Shown piece by piece: positions 1 to 9,040 of a DNA stretch of 64,000 bases. Under the pieces are notes generated by a model. The model saw only the letters and a list, made by a program, of their open reading frames with translations. It had not been told where the DNA came from and searched no databases. A program made the translations under genes and the position numbers. Source of the stretch: Stenotrophobium rhamnosiphilum (lineage in GTDB: Bacteria; Pseudomonadota; Gammaproteobacteria; Nevskiales; Nevskiaceae); the NCBI RefSeq assembly GCF_003052265.1, contig NZ_QANS01000002.1, forward strand, positions 372,001 through 436,000, given 5' to 3'. Position 1 is the stretch's first letter. Every line of letters starts with the position of its first letter.

Positions 1-567
1 ATGTGGATCTTCAATCCATTTCAGCTTCGCGCTTTTTGCGTAAGCCAGAATCTCTGTACGCGGCGTTTGCAACAAAGGACGCCACAATGTGCCCGGTGCA
101 AATACAGTCACTGGTCGCATCGCTGCCAACCCGGCAACACCTGCGCCACGCAGCAAACGCAGCAGCACGGTTTCAGCCTGATCATCACGATGGTGCGCGG
201 TCACCAACACATCACCCGCGCGCATCTTTGAACGCAAAGCGTTGTAACGCGCCATACGCGCTGAAGCCTCAGGGCCTGAGGCGTCGGTCGGATCGATTTT
301 TACGTGCAGCACTTCACAAGGCACTTTCAGCTTTCGGCATTGCGCTTGGCATTGCTTGGCCCACGCGTCGGCGGTTTCTTGCAGGCCGTGATGGATGTGT
401 AACGCGTGCAAACCTTTGATGCCTTGTGCGTGCAGCAAGTGCAGTAGCGCTGTGGAGTCCAAACCGCCGCTAAAGGCCAGCCATACGCGAGCGCCTTTGG
501 GCGATGCGGGCATTGGTAGTAGCGATGGGATTTTGGCTGGAGATTTCACGGTTGAAGGGTAGCGCAT
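1..567 (-). CDS. tilS: tRNA(Ile)-lysidine synthase, N-terminal part (gene runs off the left edge)
   Basis: Reading the minus strand from an ATG at 567 gives 189 codons open to the window edge. Residues 33-39 are SGGLDST, the PP-loop ATP-pyrophosphatase motif, followed by an HIHHGL segment and a TAHHRDDQAET segment (about residues 122-132), all typical of TilS. The enzyme adds lysine to C34 of the CAU-anticodon tRNA-Ile so that it reads AUA; it acts in the cytoplasm and is essential. The start is preceded by AAAGGAAA about 20 bases upstream, so it is reasonable but not certain. In many gammaproteobacteria tilS lies just downstream of accA; here an 874-base repeat-rich gap separates them, so tilS probably has its own promoter. 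The C-terminal domains are outside the window. Confidence 0.93.
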   Translation of the reverse strand, partial: MRYPSTVKSPAKIPSLLPMPASPKGARVWLAFSGGLDSTALLHLLHAQGIKGLHALHIHHGLQETADAWAKQCQAQCRKLKVPCEVLHVKIDPTDASGPEASARMARYNALRSKMRAGDVLVTAHHRDDQAETVLLRLLRGAGVAGLAAMRPVTVFAPGTLWRPLLQTPRTEILAYAKSAKLKWIEDPH

Positions 568-601
568 CAGGGCCGCATCCGCGCCTATTTCCTTTGTGGC
601 C

Positions 602-896
602 TTTGGCTACTGCCTGCTCCTCTTTGAAGTGACGTCTTTCGCGCTGTGGCGCGAGTGACTTTTCTTTGCGTGCCCAAAGAAAAGTAACCAAAAGAAAGGG
701 CACCCTGCGACTACGCCGGAACAAAAAGCGTTCCGGTTCCCTGCGCTTCTCGCACTGACCGGGGTGCATGACAGGCCATCCATGGCCAGGCATGCACGCT
801 CGGCTCCTGCCTCGCCCGACGCAAGCGTCGGCATTTAACCGATCAGTGCTGTGATGCTCGGCGTTGTCGAAGGGAACCCGGTAAAGCAAAGCCACT
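602..896 (+). repeat. Structured intergenic repeat, copy 1
   Basis: This roughly 295-base element aligns over its full length with the reverse complement of 1029-1331. It is a chain of hairpins: A 639-644/649-654 (TCGCGC/GCGCGA), B 655-668/675-688 (CTTTTCTTTG with CAAAGAAAAG, one mismatch), C 716-722/730-736 (CCGGAAC/GTTCCGG), D 764-770/791-797 (GTGCATG/CATGCAC) enclosing E 774-779/782-787 (GGCCAT/ATGGCC), and F 816-822/825-831 (CCGACGC/GCGTCGG). Stems A, C, D, E and F differ from those of copy 2 on both arms while still pairing. Open frames across it are not conserved in a protein-like way, so I regard it as a non-coding, probably dispersed repeat. The ends are approximate, set where similarity to the other copy fades. 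Confidence 0.8.
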
Positions 897-1028
897 TGTA
901 CATCTCATCAGCTAGCGAGCGAATGAGCCGTGATGTCGCTCTTCATGCGGACAAAAGTGCCGCCAACACTTTTACTGTTCTCAAGAATAGAAGCGGCCAT
1001 TGAGGCGATCCTCTCCACATTCACAGCA
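897..1028. other. Spacer between the two inverted repeat copies; no gene seen
   Basis: About 130 bases lie between the two structured repeats. I see no open frame with protein-like composition, no tRNA and no convincing promoter. It could be the remnant of whatever the inverted pair once flanked, or simple intergenic DNA. Confidence 0.5.
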
Positions 1029-1331
1029 AGAGTCGCTTTGCTTTTGATGTCGGGCCCCTTCGGCAGCGCCGAGCATCGCAGGCTTGGCCGGTAATAGCCG
1101 CGCGAGTAGCGCGGGCGTAGGCAGGATGCCGAAGCGTGCGTGTCTGGACAGGGATGTCCTGTCACGCACCCCGGCCAAGACGAGAAGCACAGGGAACTCC
1201 CACGTCTTTTTGTGGGAGCGCGTACGCAGGGTGTGTTTTCTTTGGTTACTTTCTTTGCACAAGCAAAGAAAGTAACTCGCACGGCGTGCGAAACACGCCA
1301 CTTCAAAGAACAACAGGCACTAGCTCAAAAG
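1029..1331 (-). repeat. Structured intergenic repeat, copy 2 (inverted)
   Basis: Inverted, diverged copy of the element at 602-896. Its hairpins, in plus-strand coordinates, are A 1277-1282/1286-1291 (TCGCAC/GTGCGA), B 1245-1258/1263-1276 (a perfect 14-bp stem with an ACAA loop), C 1197-1203/1212-1218 (CTCCCAC/GTGGGAG), D 1136-1142/1163-1169 (GTGCGTG/CACGCAC), E 1146-1150/1155-1159 (GGACA/TGTCC) and F 1098-1103/1109-1114 (CCGCGC/GCGCGG). Loops and linkers such as the A/T-rich loop of stem C and the CCCTG-GCTTCTCG linker are conserved in sequence, while stems are conserved in pairing. Ends are approximate. Confidence 0.8.
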
Positions 1332-1340
1332 ACAAACTGG

Positions 1341-1360
1341 ATGCCCGCCTACGCGGGCAT
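1341..1360. repeat. Short palindromic repeat (ATGCCCGC-CTAC-GCGGGCAT)
   Basis: An 8-bp perfect stem with a 4-base loop followed by GACAG. This type of short GC-rich palindrome ending in ATGAC is a common intergenic repeat in proteobacteria. It sits just outside structured repeat copy 2 and just upstream (plus-strand sense) of the accA terminator. Confidence 0.6.
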
Positions 1361-1367
1361 GACAGAC

Positions 1368-1398
1368 AAAAAAAGAAACGCGCCTTGCGGCGCGTTTC
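1368..1398 (-). terminator. Rho-independent terminator of the accA end of the operon
   Basis: GAAACGCGCC (1375-1384) and GGCGCGTTTC (1389-1398) form a 10-bp stem with a 4-base loop. On the minus strand the stem is followed by seven T residues (1374-1368). It lies 43 bases past the accA stop codon and ends the long minus-strand block. Confidence 0.9.
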
Positions 1399-1441
1399 TC
1401 TCTTACTCAATCCCTCTCGCTACGGTGAGGCAGCAAATCAA

Positions 1442-2419
1442 TTAAGCCGACTTCGCCACCGGCGCCGTGTCATACGTGCCATAAGACATTAGTCGGTCAT
1501 AACGCGTTGCCAACAACTGCGTCATCGGTACATGTCGCAAACGTTCAAGATTGGTGATGAGCTTCTGCTTCAGCGTGCTCATCATCAATGGAACATCACG
1601 ATGCGCTCCGCCCAGTGGCTCAGGCACAATTTCGTCGATCAACTTAAGGCCAAACAAATCCTTGGCAGTGATCTTCATCGCCTCAGCAGCTTCTGATGCA
1701 CGACCTGCGTCTTTGAACAGAATCGAAGCGCAGCCTTCTGGCGAAATCACGGAATAGATGCTGTGTTGCAACATCATCACGTGGTCAGCCACGCCGATGG
1801 CGAGTGCACCACCAGAACCGCCCTCGCCGATCACCGTCGCCAAAACTGGCGTACGCAGATTCGACAGTTCGATCAAGTTGCGTGCAATGGCTTCTGATTG
1901 ATTGCGCTGTTCAGCGTCAATACCCGGATACGCGCCCGGCGTGTCGATCAAAGTGATGATCGGCAGATTGAATTTTTCTGCGAGCTGCATGATGCGCAGC
2001 GCTTTGCGATAGCCCTCAGGCTTGGGCATGCCGAAGTTGCGATAGACGCGTTCTTTGGCATCGCGACCTTTCTGTTGGCCGATCACAACGCAGGCGCGGC
2101 CTTCGAGACGAGCGACGCCGCAAACAATTGCGGGATCGTCGTGATAGTGACGATCGCCGTGCAGCTCTTCCCAATCCGTGAAGATGGTCTTGATGTAATC
2201 GAGCGCATAAGGACGATGCGGATGGCGTGCCATCTGCGCGACCTGCCAAGGCGTGAGATTGGAGAAGACCTGCTCGGTCAGCTCCTTGCTCTTTTGCTCT
2301 AAGCGCGCGATTTCTTCCGTGAGGCTGACTTCGCTACCGGCGGTGGCGTGACGCAGTTCTTCAATCTTCTGCTGAAGTTCTGCAACGGGCTGTTCAAAAT
2401 CTAGATAGTTCAGGTTCAT
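1442..2419 (-). CDS. accA: Acetyl-CoA carboxylase carboxyltransferase subunit alpha
   Basis: 325 aa starting [20 protein letters not shown], the usual AccA N-terminus. With AccD it forms the carboxyltransferase that moves the carboxyl group from carboxybiotin to acetyl-CoA, giving malonyl-CoA for fatty acid synthesis. The family core is visible in [16 protein letters not shown] and [13 protein letters not shown] longer in-frame opening (to 2614) exists but runs into dnaE, and the extra 65 residues do not look like AccA, so the ATG at 2419 was chosen. The start lies 7 bases after the dnaE stop, so the two are almost certainly cotranscribed; no strong ribosome binding site is seen, which fits translational coupling. 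A strong terminator follows. Confidence 0.97.
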   Translation of the reverse strand: MNLNYLDFEQPVAELQQKIEELRHATAGSEVSLTEEIARLEQKSKELTEQVFSNLTPWQVAQMARHPHRPYALDYIKTIFTDWEELHGDRHYHDDPAIVCGVARLEGRACVVIGQQKGRDAKERVYRNFGMPKPEGYRKALRIMQLAEKFNLPIITLIDTPGAYPGIDAEQRNQSEAIARNLIELSNLRTPVLATVIGEGGSGGALAIGVADHVMMLQHSIYSVISPEGCASILFKDAGRASEAAEAMKITAKDLFGLKLIDEIVPEPLGGAHRDVPLMMSTLKQKLITNLERLRHVPMTQLLATRYDRLMSYGTYDTAPVAKSA

Positions 2420-2426
2420 AAGTAAT

Positions 2427-5400
2427 TTATTCGTCGTCAGAACCACCGCTGAACGAGCGCTCAAAGCGGCGTTCTGAAGCGGGCGGCGTATAGCGGCGGA
2501 ACTGCACTTTAACGCAGTTCGGGCCCAAAAGTTGGTGTAGAGCGGCCAAGCATTCGTCCTGAACGCGTATGCGCCAGTCCTGCCCGAATTCGAGCGTGGC
2601 ACTTGCCCGGGCATTGAGGTAGTTGACCGTCACAGGCGCGCCTTGCGCAGAACGGTACGGGGTCAGGGCTTTTTGCAACAGGACGACATCTGGCGCCGGA
2701 CGCTTCCAGTCCATTGTGAGGCGCGTGGCGTAGTCCGCCATTAGCGCGCCGGGCTCGAGAAAATCCGGGTTATAGATGCGCGGCTCGGCCTCGCGGCCGT
2801 CTTTGGCCACGGACATGCCGAATTCAGCAATCACGAAAATTAATTGATCGACCCGCACAAAGGGCTGGTACTTGAGCCACTTGTCTGCATCAATCCACGT
2901 GGAGATCAGCGAGCCTTGATCATTCAGCGTGACCTTGTAACTGGCTCGACCAGATTTATCGTCTTTATCGCCTTTGAAGAAACGCAGATCAGTGACCCAA
3001 GCAGCGAACATCTGCTTGCTGCGCGGCTGCCATTTGGTTTTGCCATCGGGGCCGGGTGGCAGCGGCGGCGGAATGCCAGCGATCAATTCAGCCATACGGC
3101 CAGAACAGATCTGCGCGATCACATCGAGGTAGGCTTCGATTGGATGTCCAGACAGATAGAAGCCCAGCGTTTCACGCTCATGCGTGAGCTTTTCGCGGAT
3201 CGACCATTCATCAACGTATTCAGATTCGATGCGCTCTTCCGCTTTCGGCGTTGATGAGCCGAGACCAAACAATTCGTTTTGACCGCTGTTAGCGCTTTCA
3301 GTCGCACGCTCAGCAAGTGCAATTGCTTTGGGCAAAGTTTTAAGCAGCGATGCGCGATTGAGACCCAAGCTGTCCATTGCACCCGAGAAGATCAGCGCTT
3401 CAAGCACGCGCTTGTTGGCTTTCTTCAAATCGATGCGGCGACAGAAATCGAAAATATCTTGGAAGCGTCCGTTCTTTTGTCGATCAGCAACAATGCCTGC
3501 CAACGCTGCTTCGCCTGCGCCCTTGATCGCACCAAGGCCATAAACAATTTCGCCCGGTGAAGGCACCGTGAATTTAAAGAAGCTGCGATTCACATCCGGC
3601 GCATGCACCTTCAGATGAATGCGCTTGCACTCTTCCAACATGGCCACAACGGTTTCCGTGTGGTCCATATCGCAGGACATCACTGCCGCCATGAACTCTG
3701 CGGGGTAATGCGTTTTCAGCCACGCGGTTTGGTATGAAACCAGTGCGTAAGCCGCAGCGTGTGATTTGTTGAAGCCGTAGTTAGCGAACTTCTCCATCAA
3801 GTCGAACACTGTCGTGGCGACTTCAGTCGTCACGCCACGTCCAACCGCGCCTTCCGTAAATACGGTGCGCTGCTTGGCCATTTCCGCGGCGATCTTTTTA
3901 CCCATCGCACGACGCAACAAGTCAGCGCCGCCCAGCGTGTAGCCGGCGAGGCGTTGCGACATCTGCATCACCTGCTCTTGATACACGAAGATGCCGTAGG
4001 TCGGATGCAGCACGACCTCCATATCCGGGTGCTCATAGACGATCGGCATTTCGCCGCGTTTACGTTTGCAGTATTCCGGGATCATGTCCATCGGACCTGG
4101 TCGATACAGCGACACGAGCGCGATGATGTCTTCAAACGTATCTGGCTTCAGATCGCGCGAAGCTTTCTGCATGCCCGGAGATTCCATCTGGAATACCGCG
4201 CCAGTTCCGCCTGATGCGTAAAGCTCGTAAGTCTTTGCGTCCGTCAGCGGCAGTTGCAATACATCAATGGTTTCACCGCGACCTTCACTAATGAGGTTGA
4301 CTGCTTCTTGAATAATCGTCAGCGTCTTCAAGCCGAGGAAGTCGAACTTCACCAAGCCGACGGTTTCGATATCTTTCATATCGAACTGGGTGCGCATGCC
4401 CTCGCCGCCCGGTTCGCAGAACAGCGGTGCAAATGCGGTCAGCGCTTTTGGCGCGATCACCACGCCACCCGCATGAACACCAACACCGCGCGTGACGCCT
4501 TCGAGTGCGAGACCTAAATCAAGCACCGCGTGCGTTTCTTCGTCGGTGTCGTAAAGACGCTTTAGCTCGGGCACTTCGTCCAGAGCATCTGCGAGGGTTG
4601 CACCCGGAGTATTGGGAATGAGCTTGGAGATCGTGTCGCCCACACGATAGGGATGGCCCATCACACGCGCCACGTCACGCACCACACCGCGTGCGGCCAT
4701 CGTGCTGTAGGTGATGATCTGGCCCACATGATCGCGGCCGTATTTCTCCGACACATACGCGATCACGCGATCACGATTGTCCATGCAGAAGTCGACGTCG
4801 AAGTCTGGCAGCGATACACGTTCCGGATTCAGGAAGCGTTCGAACAGCAAGTTGTACGGCAGCGGATCAAGGTCCGTCACGCCGATGGTGTACGCGACGA
4901 GTGAACCTGCGCCGGAACCGCGGCCCGGACCCACAGGGCAGCCATTCTTCTTGGCCCACTCAATGAAATCGGCCACCACGAGGAAGTAACCGGCAAAGCC
5001 CATTTTCTCGATGATGCCAAGCTCGTAATCGAGACGCTGGCGATACACATCAACAGGCTGCGCTGCGGTGATTTGTGTCAGGCGCCAGTCCAAACCTTCG
5101 AACGCACGTTTACGCAGATACGTATCGGTGGTATCGCCTTCTGGAACCGGGAACTGCGGCAGATGGTTTACGCCGAAGGTCATCGTCAGCGTGCAGCGGC
5201 GCGCAATCTCTAACGTGTTCTCAACGGCTTCAGGCAAGTCTGCAAACAACTCGCGCATTTCATCTGCGCTCTTGAGATATTGCTCCTCGGTGTACTCACG
5301 TGGGCGCTTCTCGTCATTGAGCATGCGGCCCTGCGCAATACAGACACGTGCTTCGTGTACTTCGAACTCGTCACGATTTAAAAAGCGTACGTCGTTGCTT

Positions 5401-6014
5401 GCGACGAGAGGCAATCCAACATGGCGTGCGAGCAGCGTTGCGGCACGAACCCATTCTTCATCATTGGGGCGCTTGCAGCGTGCAACTTCAAGATACAAAC
5501 GCCCTTCAAAATTCGCACGAAGCTCTTTGACGGCTTCTAGCGCCGACTGAACATTGTCGGCCAACAGTGAACGGTAGATCGCGCCATCACGTCCGGTCAG
5601 TGCAATCAGACCTTCGTTATAAGCCGTGAGCCACTCACGACGAACCAGCGGAGAGCCCTTTGCCTGACCATCGGTATAGCTAAGCGAAATGATGCGTGTG
5701 AGATTGCGATAGCCGAGATCGTTTTGCACCAGTAGCGTCAGACGTTCAGGGCCATCGCCCTTCACACGTTCTTCCAACCAGACATCGGCACCCACTACTG
5801 GTTTGATGCCAGCACCTTCAGCGGCCTTGTAAAACTTCACCATCGCAAAGAGGTTGTTGCGATCAGTAATAGCCACCGCAGGCAAGTTTAGTTCTGCTGC
5901 GCGCACGGTCAACGTCGCGCCGCTACCACCGCCCTTGCGACGTGGTGGCTCAACGCGAACGATGCCGTCGGTCAGCGAGAATTCAGTGTGCAGTCGGAGA
6001 TGAACGAAGCTCAT
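2427..6014 (-). CDS. dnaE: DNA polymerase III subunit alpha
   Basis: 1195 aa, the replicative polymerase catalytic subunit. The N-terminal PHP domain begins [15 protein letters not shown]; the palm holds [10 protein letters not shown] (363-371) and the catalytic PDFDVDF motif (403-409), with the third acidic residue in KFDFLGL; OB-fold and C-terminal tau-binding regions follow. The protein is some 35 residues longer than the Escherichia coli enzyme as I recall it, partly because of a glycine/arginine-rich insertion near residues 25-35 of the PHP domain, a feature I associate with Xanthomonadales. The ATG at 6014 overlaps the rnhB stop in an ATGA arrangement, so an upstream in-frame start at 6038 is rejected. 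It sits between rnhB and accA, the standard gammaproteobacterial order. Confidence 0.97.
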   Translation of the reverse strand: MSFVHLRLHTEFSLTDGIVRVEPPRRKGGGSGATLTVRAAELNLPAVAITDRNNLFAMVKFYKAAEGAGIKPVVGADVWLEERVKGDGPERLTLLVQNDLGYRNLTRIISLSYTDGQAKGSPLVRREWLTAYNEGLIALTGRDGAIYRSLLADNVQSALEAVKELRANFEGRLYLEVARCKRPNDEEWVRAATLLARHVGLPLVASNDVRFLNRDEFEVHEARVCIAQGRMLNDEKRPREYTEEQYLKSADEMRELFADLPEAVENTLEIARRCTLTMTFGVNHLPQFPVPEGDTTDTYLRKRAFEGLDWRLTQITAAQPVDVYRQRLDYELGIIEKMGFAGYFLVVADFIEWAKKNGCPVGPGRGSGAGSLVAYTIGVTDLDPLPYNLLFERFLNPERVSLPDFDVDFCMDNRDRVIAYVSEKYGRDHVGQIITYSTMAARGVVRDVARVMGHPYRVGDTISKLIPNTPGATLADALDEVPELKRLYDTDEETHAVLDLGLALEGVTRGVGVHAGGVVIAPKALTAFAPLFCEPGGEGMRTQFDMKDIETVGLVKFDFLGLKTLTIIQEAVNLISEGRGETIDVLQLPLTDAKTYELYASGGTGAVFQMESPGMQKASRDLKPDTFEDIIALVSLYRPGPMDMIPEYCKRKRGEMPIVYEHPDMEVVLHPTYGIFVYQEQVMQMSQRLAGYTLGGADLLRRAMGKKIAAEMAKQRTVFTEGAVGRGVTTEVATTVFDLMEKFANYGFNKSHAAAYALVSYQTAWLKTHYPAEFMAAVMSCDMDHTETVVAMLEECKRIHLKVHAPDVNRSFFKFTVPSPGEIVYGLGAIKGAGEAALAGIVADRQKNGRFQDIFDFCRRIDLKKANKRVLEALIFSGAMDSLGLNRASLLKTLPKAIALAERATESANSGQNELFGLGSSTPKAEERIESEYVDEWSIREKLTHERETLGFYLSGHPIEAYLDVIAQICSGRMAELIAGIPPPLPPGPDGKTKWQPRSKQMFAAWVTDLRFFKGDKDDKSGRASYKVTLNDQGSLISTWIDADKWLKYQPFVRVDQLIFVIAEFGMSVAKDGREAEPRIYNPDFLEPGALMADYATRLTMDWKRPAPDVVLLQKALTPYRSAQGAPVTVNYLNARASATLEFGQDWRIRVQDECLAALHQLLGPNCVKVQFRRYTPPASERRFERSFSGGSDDE

Positions 6015-6622
6015 CGTGCCGTCGCAAATTTCACGCATGGCGCAAAGCTCATGCGATGTATTGAAGTGACACCCAGTTCGCGCAGCGCATTCATATGCTG
6101 CGCAGTGCCATAGCCTTTGTGCTTGGAGAATCCATACCCAGGAAACTCTGCATCAAGCCTTTCCATCTCACGATCACGCGCAACCTTGGCCAGAATGCTG
6201 GCGGCCATGATTGCAGGCTCCAGCGCATCGCCATCAATAATCGTCGTGACTTTGCAGTTCAACTTCGGCGCTTGATTGCCATCGACCAGCGCCTCGTGCG
6301 GCGCATGCGTCAGCGTTTCGACTGCACGCTTCATCGCCAACAACGAGGCCTGCAAGATATTAATGCTATCGATCTCGTGACTTTCGGCGCGAGCGATACT
6401 CCACGACAAAGCGCCCTGCTGAATCTTGTCGAAGAGTTTTTCGCGCGCAGCAGCAGAAAGTTTTTTGGAATCGTTAAGACCTTTGATCTCGACCTTCGGA
6501 TCAAGCACGACTGCCGCTGCATACACCGGCCCAGCGAGACAGCCACGCCCTGCCTCATCAACGCCCGCAACAATTCGCGTAGGCGCTAATAGATCAATCT
6601 GGCTGCTGGCTGAAGATTGCAT
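6011..6622 (-). CDS. rnhB: Ribonuclease HII
   Basis: 203 aa. The N-terminal motif [14 protein letters not shown] carries the metal-binding DE pair of type 2 RNase H, and [15 protein letters not shown] is the conserved central helix. The enzyme cuts RNA in RNA-DNA hybrids, including single ribonucleotides misincorporated in DNA. The start follows the lpxB stop after two bases and the stop overlaps the dnaE start by four, so the gene is translated as part of the lpx-rnhB-dnaE-accA run. Confidence 0.96.
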   Translation of the reverse strand: MQSSASSQIDLLAPTRIVAGVDEAGRGCLAGPVYAAAVVLDPKVEIKGLNDSKKLSAAAREKLFDKIQQGALSWSIARAESHEIDSINILQASLLAMKRAVETLTHAPHEALVDGNQAPKLNCKVTTIIDGDALEPAIMAASILAKVARDREMERLDAEFPGYGFSKHKGYGTAQHMNALRELGVTSIHRMSFAPCVKFATAR

Positions 6623-6624
6623 GA

Positions 6625-7764
6625 TTATTTCGCTAACAACTTGGCGATGGCATCAGCAGCTAGTGCTGCGGAATCACGCTTGAGTTCATTGCGAACAATC
6701 GTGAACTGCTCGAGTTGCTGCTCACGCATCAGCGGATTGCGCAGCAAGTAAGAAACCTCGTGGCCCAACAGCGCAGGCGTTGCTTCTTCTTGCAAGAGTT
6801 CAGCAACGACAGGCTTCGGCGACAAAATATTCGGCAAGCTCACGAACTGTGTTTTCAGCAAACCAATCCAACGCAAAATAACTTTAGCGAGGAAGGATGC
6901 GCGGTAAGACACCACCATCGGGCGGCCTAACAGCAAGCACTCCAAAGTTGCGGTACCCGATGCGAGCAATACGACGTCGGCAGCGCGCATCGCTTCGCGC
7001 GATTGGCCATCGAGCAGCGTCCATTCAACACCGGGCGCGTGCTGAGCAATCGCTTGCTCCATGCCTGCTCGCAGTTTTGGTTTTGCGACAGGCGTTACGA
7101 AACGCACACCGGGCACACGTTGCTGCAACCACGCAGCTGTTTGCGCAAATGTTTCACCTAGATATTTCAACTCGCCGCCGCGACTGCCGGGCAACACGGC
7201 GACGAGTGGACCGTCTTCACGCAAACCCAGCTCGCGACGCGCGGAAATTTGCGTGGTTGCATCGTTCAATTCATCAGCAAGCGGATGACCGATGTAGGCC
7301 GCAGGCACATCGTGCTCTGCGTAAAACTTAGGCTCAAACGGAAATAAACACAGAATCAGATCAACAGATTTGGCGATGCCCTTCACGCGGCCCTGTCGCC
7401 AAGCCCACACTGTCGGGCTAACCATGTGAACAGTCTTAATGCCTTGCTCACGCAGGCGGCGCTCGACGGTGAGATTGAAATCTGGCGCATCAATGCCAAT
7501 CACGCAGTCTGGTTTGTCTTTCGACAAGCGTTCAATCACTGAAGCGCGCAGCTTGAGAATACGCGGCAGCACCTTGATCACTTCGGCAAAGCCCATCACC
7601 GAAAGTTCTTCAATGCTGGCAATCGGTTCGCAACCTGCCGCAATCATGCGCGGGCCTGCAACGCCATAGAACGTTGCGTCTGGATAGCGTGCTTTCAGTG
7701 CAGTGATCAGCGCGGCGCCGAGGATGTCCCCGGAAAGTTCGCCGGCGATCAGTGCAAAACGCAT
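6625..7764 (-). CDS. lpxB: Lipid-A-disaccharide synthase
   Basis: 379 aa glycosyltransferase of family GT19. It joins UDP-2,3-diacylglucosamine to lipid X to form the beta-1,6 lipid A disaccharide at the inner face of the cytoplasmic membrane. Recognised from the N-terminal [40 protein letters not shown] and the C-terminal [21 protein letters not shown]. The length is normal. It starts 8 bases past the lpxA stop and ends two bases before rnhB. Confidence 0.97.
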   Translation of the reverse strand: MRFALIAGELSGDILGAALITALKARYPDATFYGVAGPRMIAAGCEPIASIEELSVMGFAEVIKVLPRILKLRASVIERLSKDKPDCVIGIDAPDFNLTVERRLREQGIKTVHMVSPTVWAWRQGRVKGIAKSVDLILCLFPFEPKFYAEHDVPAAYIGHPLADELNDATTQISARRELGLREDGPLVAVLPGSRGGELKYLGETFAQTAAWLQQRVPGVRFVTPVAKPKLRAGMEQAIAQHAPGVEWTLLDGQSREAMRAADVVLLASGTATLECLLLGRPMVVSYRASFLAKVILRWIGLLKTQFVSLPNILSPKPVVAELLQEEATPALLGHEVSYLLRNPLMREQQLEQFTIVRNELKRDSAALAADAIAKLLAK

Positions 7765-7772
7765 AGCAGGGA

Positions 7773-8573
7773 TTAACGCGCCAACCGGCGCGAAGTGTTG
7801 ATGAAGTCCAGCATCTGCTGCACGTGCACCGAATCCTTGGCCATTTCCGCCAGCTCGATTTTGACATCGGCCAACACCTTACCTGAGCGATAGATCAGCT
7901 TGAACGCATCTTCGATCTTGCCCATATCGTCCGACGTGAAGCCGCGACGCTTGAGGCCTTCTTTATTGATGATGCGTGGCTCAGCTGGGCTGCCAGATAC
8001 GGTTACGAATGGCGGCACATCACCGGTGATTGCTGAGCTGTATGCGGTGAATGCATGGTCGCCGATCTTCATGAACTGATAGATCAAGGTGAAACCGCCC
8101 ATCACCACCGTGTTACCGATATGCACATGGCCAGCGAGGCTGGTGTTGTTGGCAAAGATGTTGCCGTCACCAATCCAGCAATCATGCGCAACATGGCAAT
8201 ACGCCATGATCAGGTTTTGATTGCCGATGCGCGTCTCGCCGTTTTTGAGCTCGGCTTCTTTCATCGTGCCGCGCTGAATCGTGACGTATTCGCGGATCAC
8301 GTTGTTGTCGCCAATCACCGTGCTGGTTGGCTGATCACGCGTTGCAGTGAGATCTTGCGAGAGTTCGCCGATGGAGGCGAACTGATAAATCTTGTTGTTC
8401 TTGCCGATGATCATCGGCCCGGTCAGCACCACATGCGGACCAATCCACGTACCTTCGCCGATCTCAACGCCTGCGCCGATGATGGTGTACGGACCAACTT
8501 CTACGCTGGCATGTAGCTTGGCGCTGGGATCAATAATCGCAGTGGGATGAATTAATACGGTGCTCACGCTCAC
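7773..8573 (-). CDS. lpxA: Acyl-ACP--UDP-N-acetylglucosamine O-acyltransferase
   Basis: 266 aa, the first committed step of lipid A synthesis: transfer of a 3-hydroxyacyl chain from ACP to the 3-OH of UDP-GlcNAc. The N-terminal two thirds is a left-handed beta helix of hexapeptide repeats; the C-terminus carries the family motif EGLKRRGF. The catalytic His is H130 in AHDC (E. coli H125), and H127 and H149 are also kept. At the place of E. coli H160 there is a tyrosine (Y165, in LIYQF). At the acyl-length position (E. coli G173) there is a bulky Y178. The start is a GTG overlapping the fabZ stop (GTGA), with GAGG just upstream; another GTG six bases later is possible. Confidence 0.95.
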   Translation of the reverse strand: MSVSTVLIHPTAIIDPSAKLHASVEVGPYTIIGAGVEIGEGTWIGPHVVLTGPMIIGKNNKIYQFASIGELSQDLTATRDQPTSTVIGDNNVIREYVTIQRGTMKEAELKNGETRIGNQNLIMAYCHVAHDCWIGDGNIFANNTSLAGHVHIGNTVVMGGFTLIYQFMKIGDHAFTAYSSAITGDVPPFVTVSGSPAEPRIINKEGLKRRGFTSDDMGKIEDAFKLIYRSGKVLADVKIELAEMAKDSVHVQQMLDFINTSRRLAR

Positions 8574-9040
8574 TTGCCCTCTTCGCCACGATCAACGTCT
8601 TTGATGACGCAGGTCAACCCGGCTTCGCAAGCGATCTCATCGCCGACATGAACCGTTCCCTTGAATTTATATACGGTGCGCTTCTGCTTCTCGAACTCAA
8701 TTTTCAGTATGAGCTGATCGCCAGGAACAACGATGCGCTTGAAGCGGCACTCTTCAATTGCTGCAAAGTAAAAAATCTTGCCGGAATTGGCGCGCAGGCC
8801 AGTCTCCTGACAGGTGTAGAGACCACAAACCTGTGCCATGGCTTCCACCATCAACACACCGGGCATTGTTGGCAGGCCGGGGAAATGGCCCAGAAAGAAA
8901 TGCTCATTCATGGTGACATTCTTTAATGCCGTCATGGATTTGCCCGGCTCGTAGCCAATGACACGATCCACCAACAAAAAAGGATAGCGGTGGGCCAACA
9001 TGCCCATGATCTCGCGGATATCAAAAATCGTGTTATTCAC
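8570..9040 (-). CDS. fabZ: 3-hydroxyacyl-[acyl-carrier-protein] dehydratase FabZ
   Basis: 156 aa hot-dog-fold dehydratase that removes water from 3-hydroxyacyl-ACP in fatty acid elongation. The catalytic His is in HRYPFLLVDRV and the catalytic Glu in PGVLMVEAMAQ. Placed within the lpxD-fabZ-lpxA-lpxB run, it shares 3-hydroxyacyl-ACP with lipid A synthesis. Two starts are possible: GTG at 9040, with GAGGG six bases upstream and the usual family N-terminal length, and ATG at 9052 with no clear ribosome binding site. I chose the GTG. Either way the start lies inside the end of lpxD, implying translational coupling, and the stop overlaps the lpxA start. Confidence 0.94.
   Translation of the reverse strand: MNNTIFDIREIMGMLAHRYPFLLVDRVIGYEPGKSMTALKNVTMNEHFFLGHFPGLPTMPGVLMVEAMAQVCGLYTCQETGLRANSGKIFYFAAIEECRFKRIVVPGDQLILKIEFEKQKRTVYKFKGTVHVGDEIACEAGLTCVIKDVDRGEEGK

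Noticed and set aside
470-895. Open frames (141 aa and shorter) on the minus strand across structured repeat copy 1
   Set aside because: They follow the hairpin arms, differ in frame and length from the frames over copy 2 and show no protein-like conservation; the repeat explains them.
908-1313. Two overlapping open frames (132 and 110 aa) across copy 2 and the spacer
   Set aside because: No ribosome binding site, unusual composition, and they run through palindromes; judged spurious.
1341-1360. A possible CRISPR or tandem repeat unit near 1340
   Set aside because: Only one copy is present here; no regularly spaced repeats and no cas genes occur in the window.
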